Shown here piece by piece: positions 5,555-6,060 of a DNA stretch of 6,060 nucleotides. The stretch comes from Thermoplasmatales archaeon (GTDB taxonomy: Archaea > Thermoplasmatota > E2 > DHVEG-1): NCBI GenBank assembly GCA_023140035.1, contig JAGLML010000074.1, positions 1 to 6,060 of the forward strand, read 5' to 3'. The notes below the pieces were generated by a model. It was not told the DNA's origin. It saw only the letters and a list, made by a program, of their open reading frames with translations, and did no database searches. The stretch's first letter is position 1, and each line of letters opens with the position of its first letter. Made by a program: the position numbers and the translations under genes.

Positions 5555-5607
5555 TCCCAATTTTATTGAAAACTAAGGGGAAAAAGAGGAAAAAATTGGG
5601 AAAATAT
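5555..5607 (-). terminator. T-rich terminator with inverted repeat after the DUF362-like gene
   Basis: Directly after the stop codon the minus strand reads ATATTTTCCCAATTTTTTCC and then CTCTTTTTCCCC, a T/C-rich tract typical of archaeal termination. A perfect 10-bp inverted repeat, TCCCAATTTT (5555-5564) and AAAATTGGGA (5592-5601), with a 27-base loop brackets it, so an mRNA 3' hairpin is possible. Confidence 0.55.
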
Positions 5608-6060
5608 CTACAAAAACTTCCACACCACAAGGGTATCACTAGCAACGGATCTCTCATCAAAAAAGACTGTTGCCTCAAGCTCATGCCTGAAGAACGATCG
5701 GCTATCCCAAGTCCATCCATATGGCTCATCATAGTCTGTTTCTTGTAATTCTCCATCGATGTAAAACTCAACCTTATCAATATCACCAGTAATGCCGCCA
5801 ATCTCTGTTTCTACATCAATCTTTCCCAAAATTAGAGTAGTGGGGAACAAATTGAGATATCGGATCTCGTTTCCTGCAATGTACAGATGTTTTTCTTTTG
5901 GAGTTGTAATAGTAATCCCCGGTGCTGCTTGTTCTTCCCCAATCGGGATATAATCAATCCCATCTCCTGCAACACCTGAATATCGTTCCTCAGAGAAGAT
6001 TTCAACATCTGGATCCCAATGCTCATGGACACCCATGCTCTCTGAGACATATTCACCATC
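5608..6060 (-). CDS. C-terminus of a DUF362-like protein with an Ig-like domain, 5' end outside window
   Basis: The frame is open to the right edge; eight codons (DGEYVSES) precede the first ATG (6036), so the start is beyond the window and 150 residues are visible. The first part, SESMGVHEHWDPDVEIFS and GVAGDGIDYIPIG, resembles the end of DUF362-type proteins, which often carry a GVHEHW motif before a glycine-rich GIELI/GIDYI strand. The last 95 or so residues look like a bacterial-type Ig domain: KVEFYIDGELQETDYDEPYGWTWDSRSFFRHELEATVFF is the usual 'modified side chain, then turn' pattern of such domains, ending DTLVVWKFL. These domains are generally extracytoplasmic, so the protein is probably exported. 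Function of DUF362 proteins is uncertain. No C-terminal anchor is visible. The overlapping frames at 5526-5801 and 5832-6059 are shadows. Confidence 0.68.
   Translation of the reverse strand, partial: DGEYVSESMGVHEHWDPDVEIFSEERYSGVAGDGIDYIPIGEEQAAPGITITTPKEKHLYIAGNEIRYLNLFPTTLILGKIDVETEIGGITGDIDKVEFYIDGELQETDYDEPYGWTWDSRSFFRHELEATVFFDERSVASDTLVVWKFL

Noticed and set aside
5526..5801. 91-residue minus-strand frame overlapping the DUF362-like end
   Set aside because: Alternative-frame shadow; the Ig-like frame fits a known domain and the flanking T-tract terminator.

Overview
The window looks like archaeal chromosomal DNA, most likely euryarchaeal and perhaps a Thermoplasmatota-type lineage. 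The grounds are an AT-rich background, several genes with a TATA-like box A centred about 22-27 bases before the start codon and little or no Shine-Dalgarno (suggesting leaderless mRNAs), an archaeal-style bifunctional CoaBC with the long MHPADEIRG-type N-terminus, T-rich terminators, and secreted proteins of types often seen in these archaea (a C25/gingipain-like peptidase and a DUF362-like protein ending in an Ig-like domain). The lineage is inferred from protein style and was not searched.

Left part (1-1300). The 3' end of a gingipain-like C25 cysteine peptidase runs off the left edge on the + strand and stops inside a clean hairpin plus T-tract terminator. After it comes about 350 bases without an intact gene. 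That stretch holds a second T-rich tract and a decayed-looking + strand reading frame (1115-1264) of unknown identity. This frame converges on a truncated, minus-strand radical SAM gene of the spore-photoproduct-lyase-like type, which keeps its CX3CX2C cluster motif but ends right after GGGVGDS. Two broken genes face each other across roughly 35 bases.

Middle part (1700-3600, minus strand). There is a complete PLP-dependent low-specificity L-threonine aldolase with its own box A. Next is a two-gene unit of a 67-residue two-helix membrane protein and a 69-residue acidic helical protein 8 bases apart, followed by a hairpin. The 233 bases between aldolase and small pair carry a second, divergent box A but no convincing gene. 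The 182 bases between the small pair and coaBC hold the small pair's promoter and the coaBC 3' flank, with nothing else convincing.

Right part (3600-6060, minus strand). A UspA-type ATP-binding universal stress protein is followed 14 bases later by coaBC, which makes 4'-phosphopantetheine for coenzyme A; the two are probably co-transcribed. The 366-base region upstream of the usp gene is the most structured non-coding DNA in the window. It contains two 35-bp direct repeat copies at a 37-base period immediately upstream of the usp box A, two adjacent hairpins (one GC-rich with a GATA loop), another box A, and a T-rich terminator with a 10-bp inverted repeat belonging to the next gene. That next gene runs off the right edge and encodes the C-terminus of a DUF362-like protein with an Ig-like domain.

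No defence system, CRISPR array, intact mobile element, tRNA or rRNA was recognised. The genes are mostly housekeeping or cell-surface. The points most worth a second look are the structured, repeat-bearing leader upstream of usp-coaBC, the gene wreckage at 1000-1300, and the uncharacterised small membrane/acidic protein pair.
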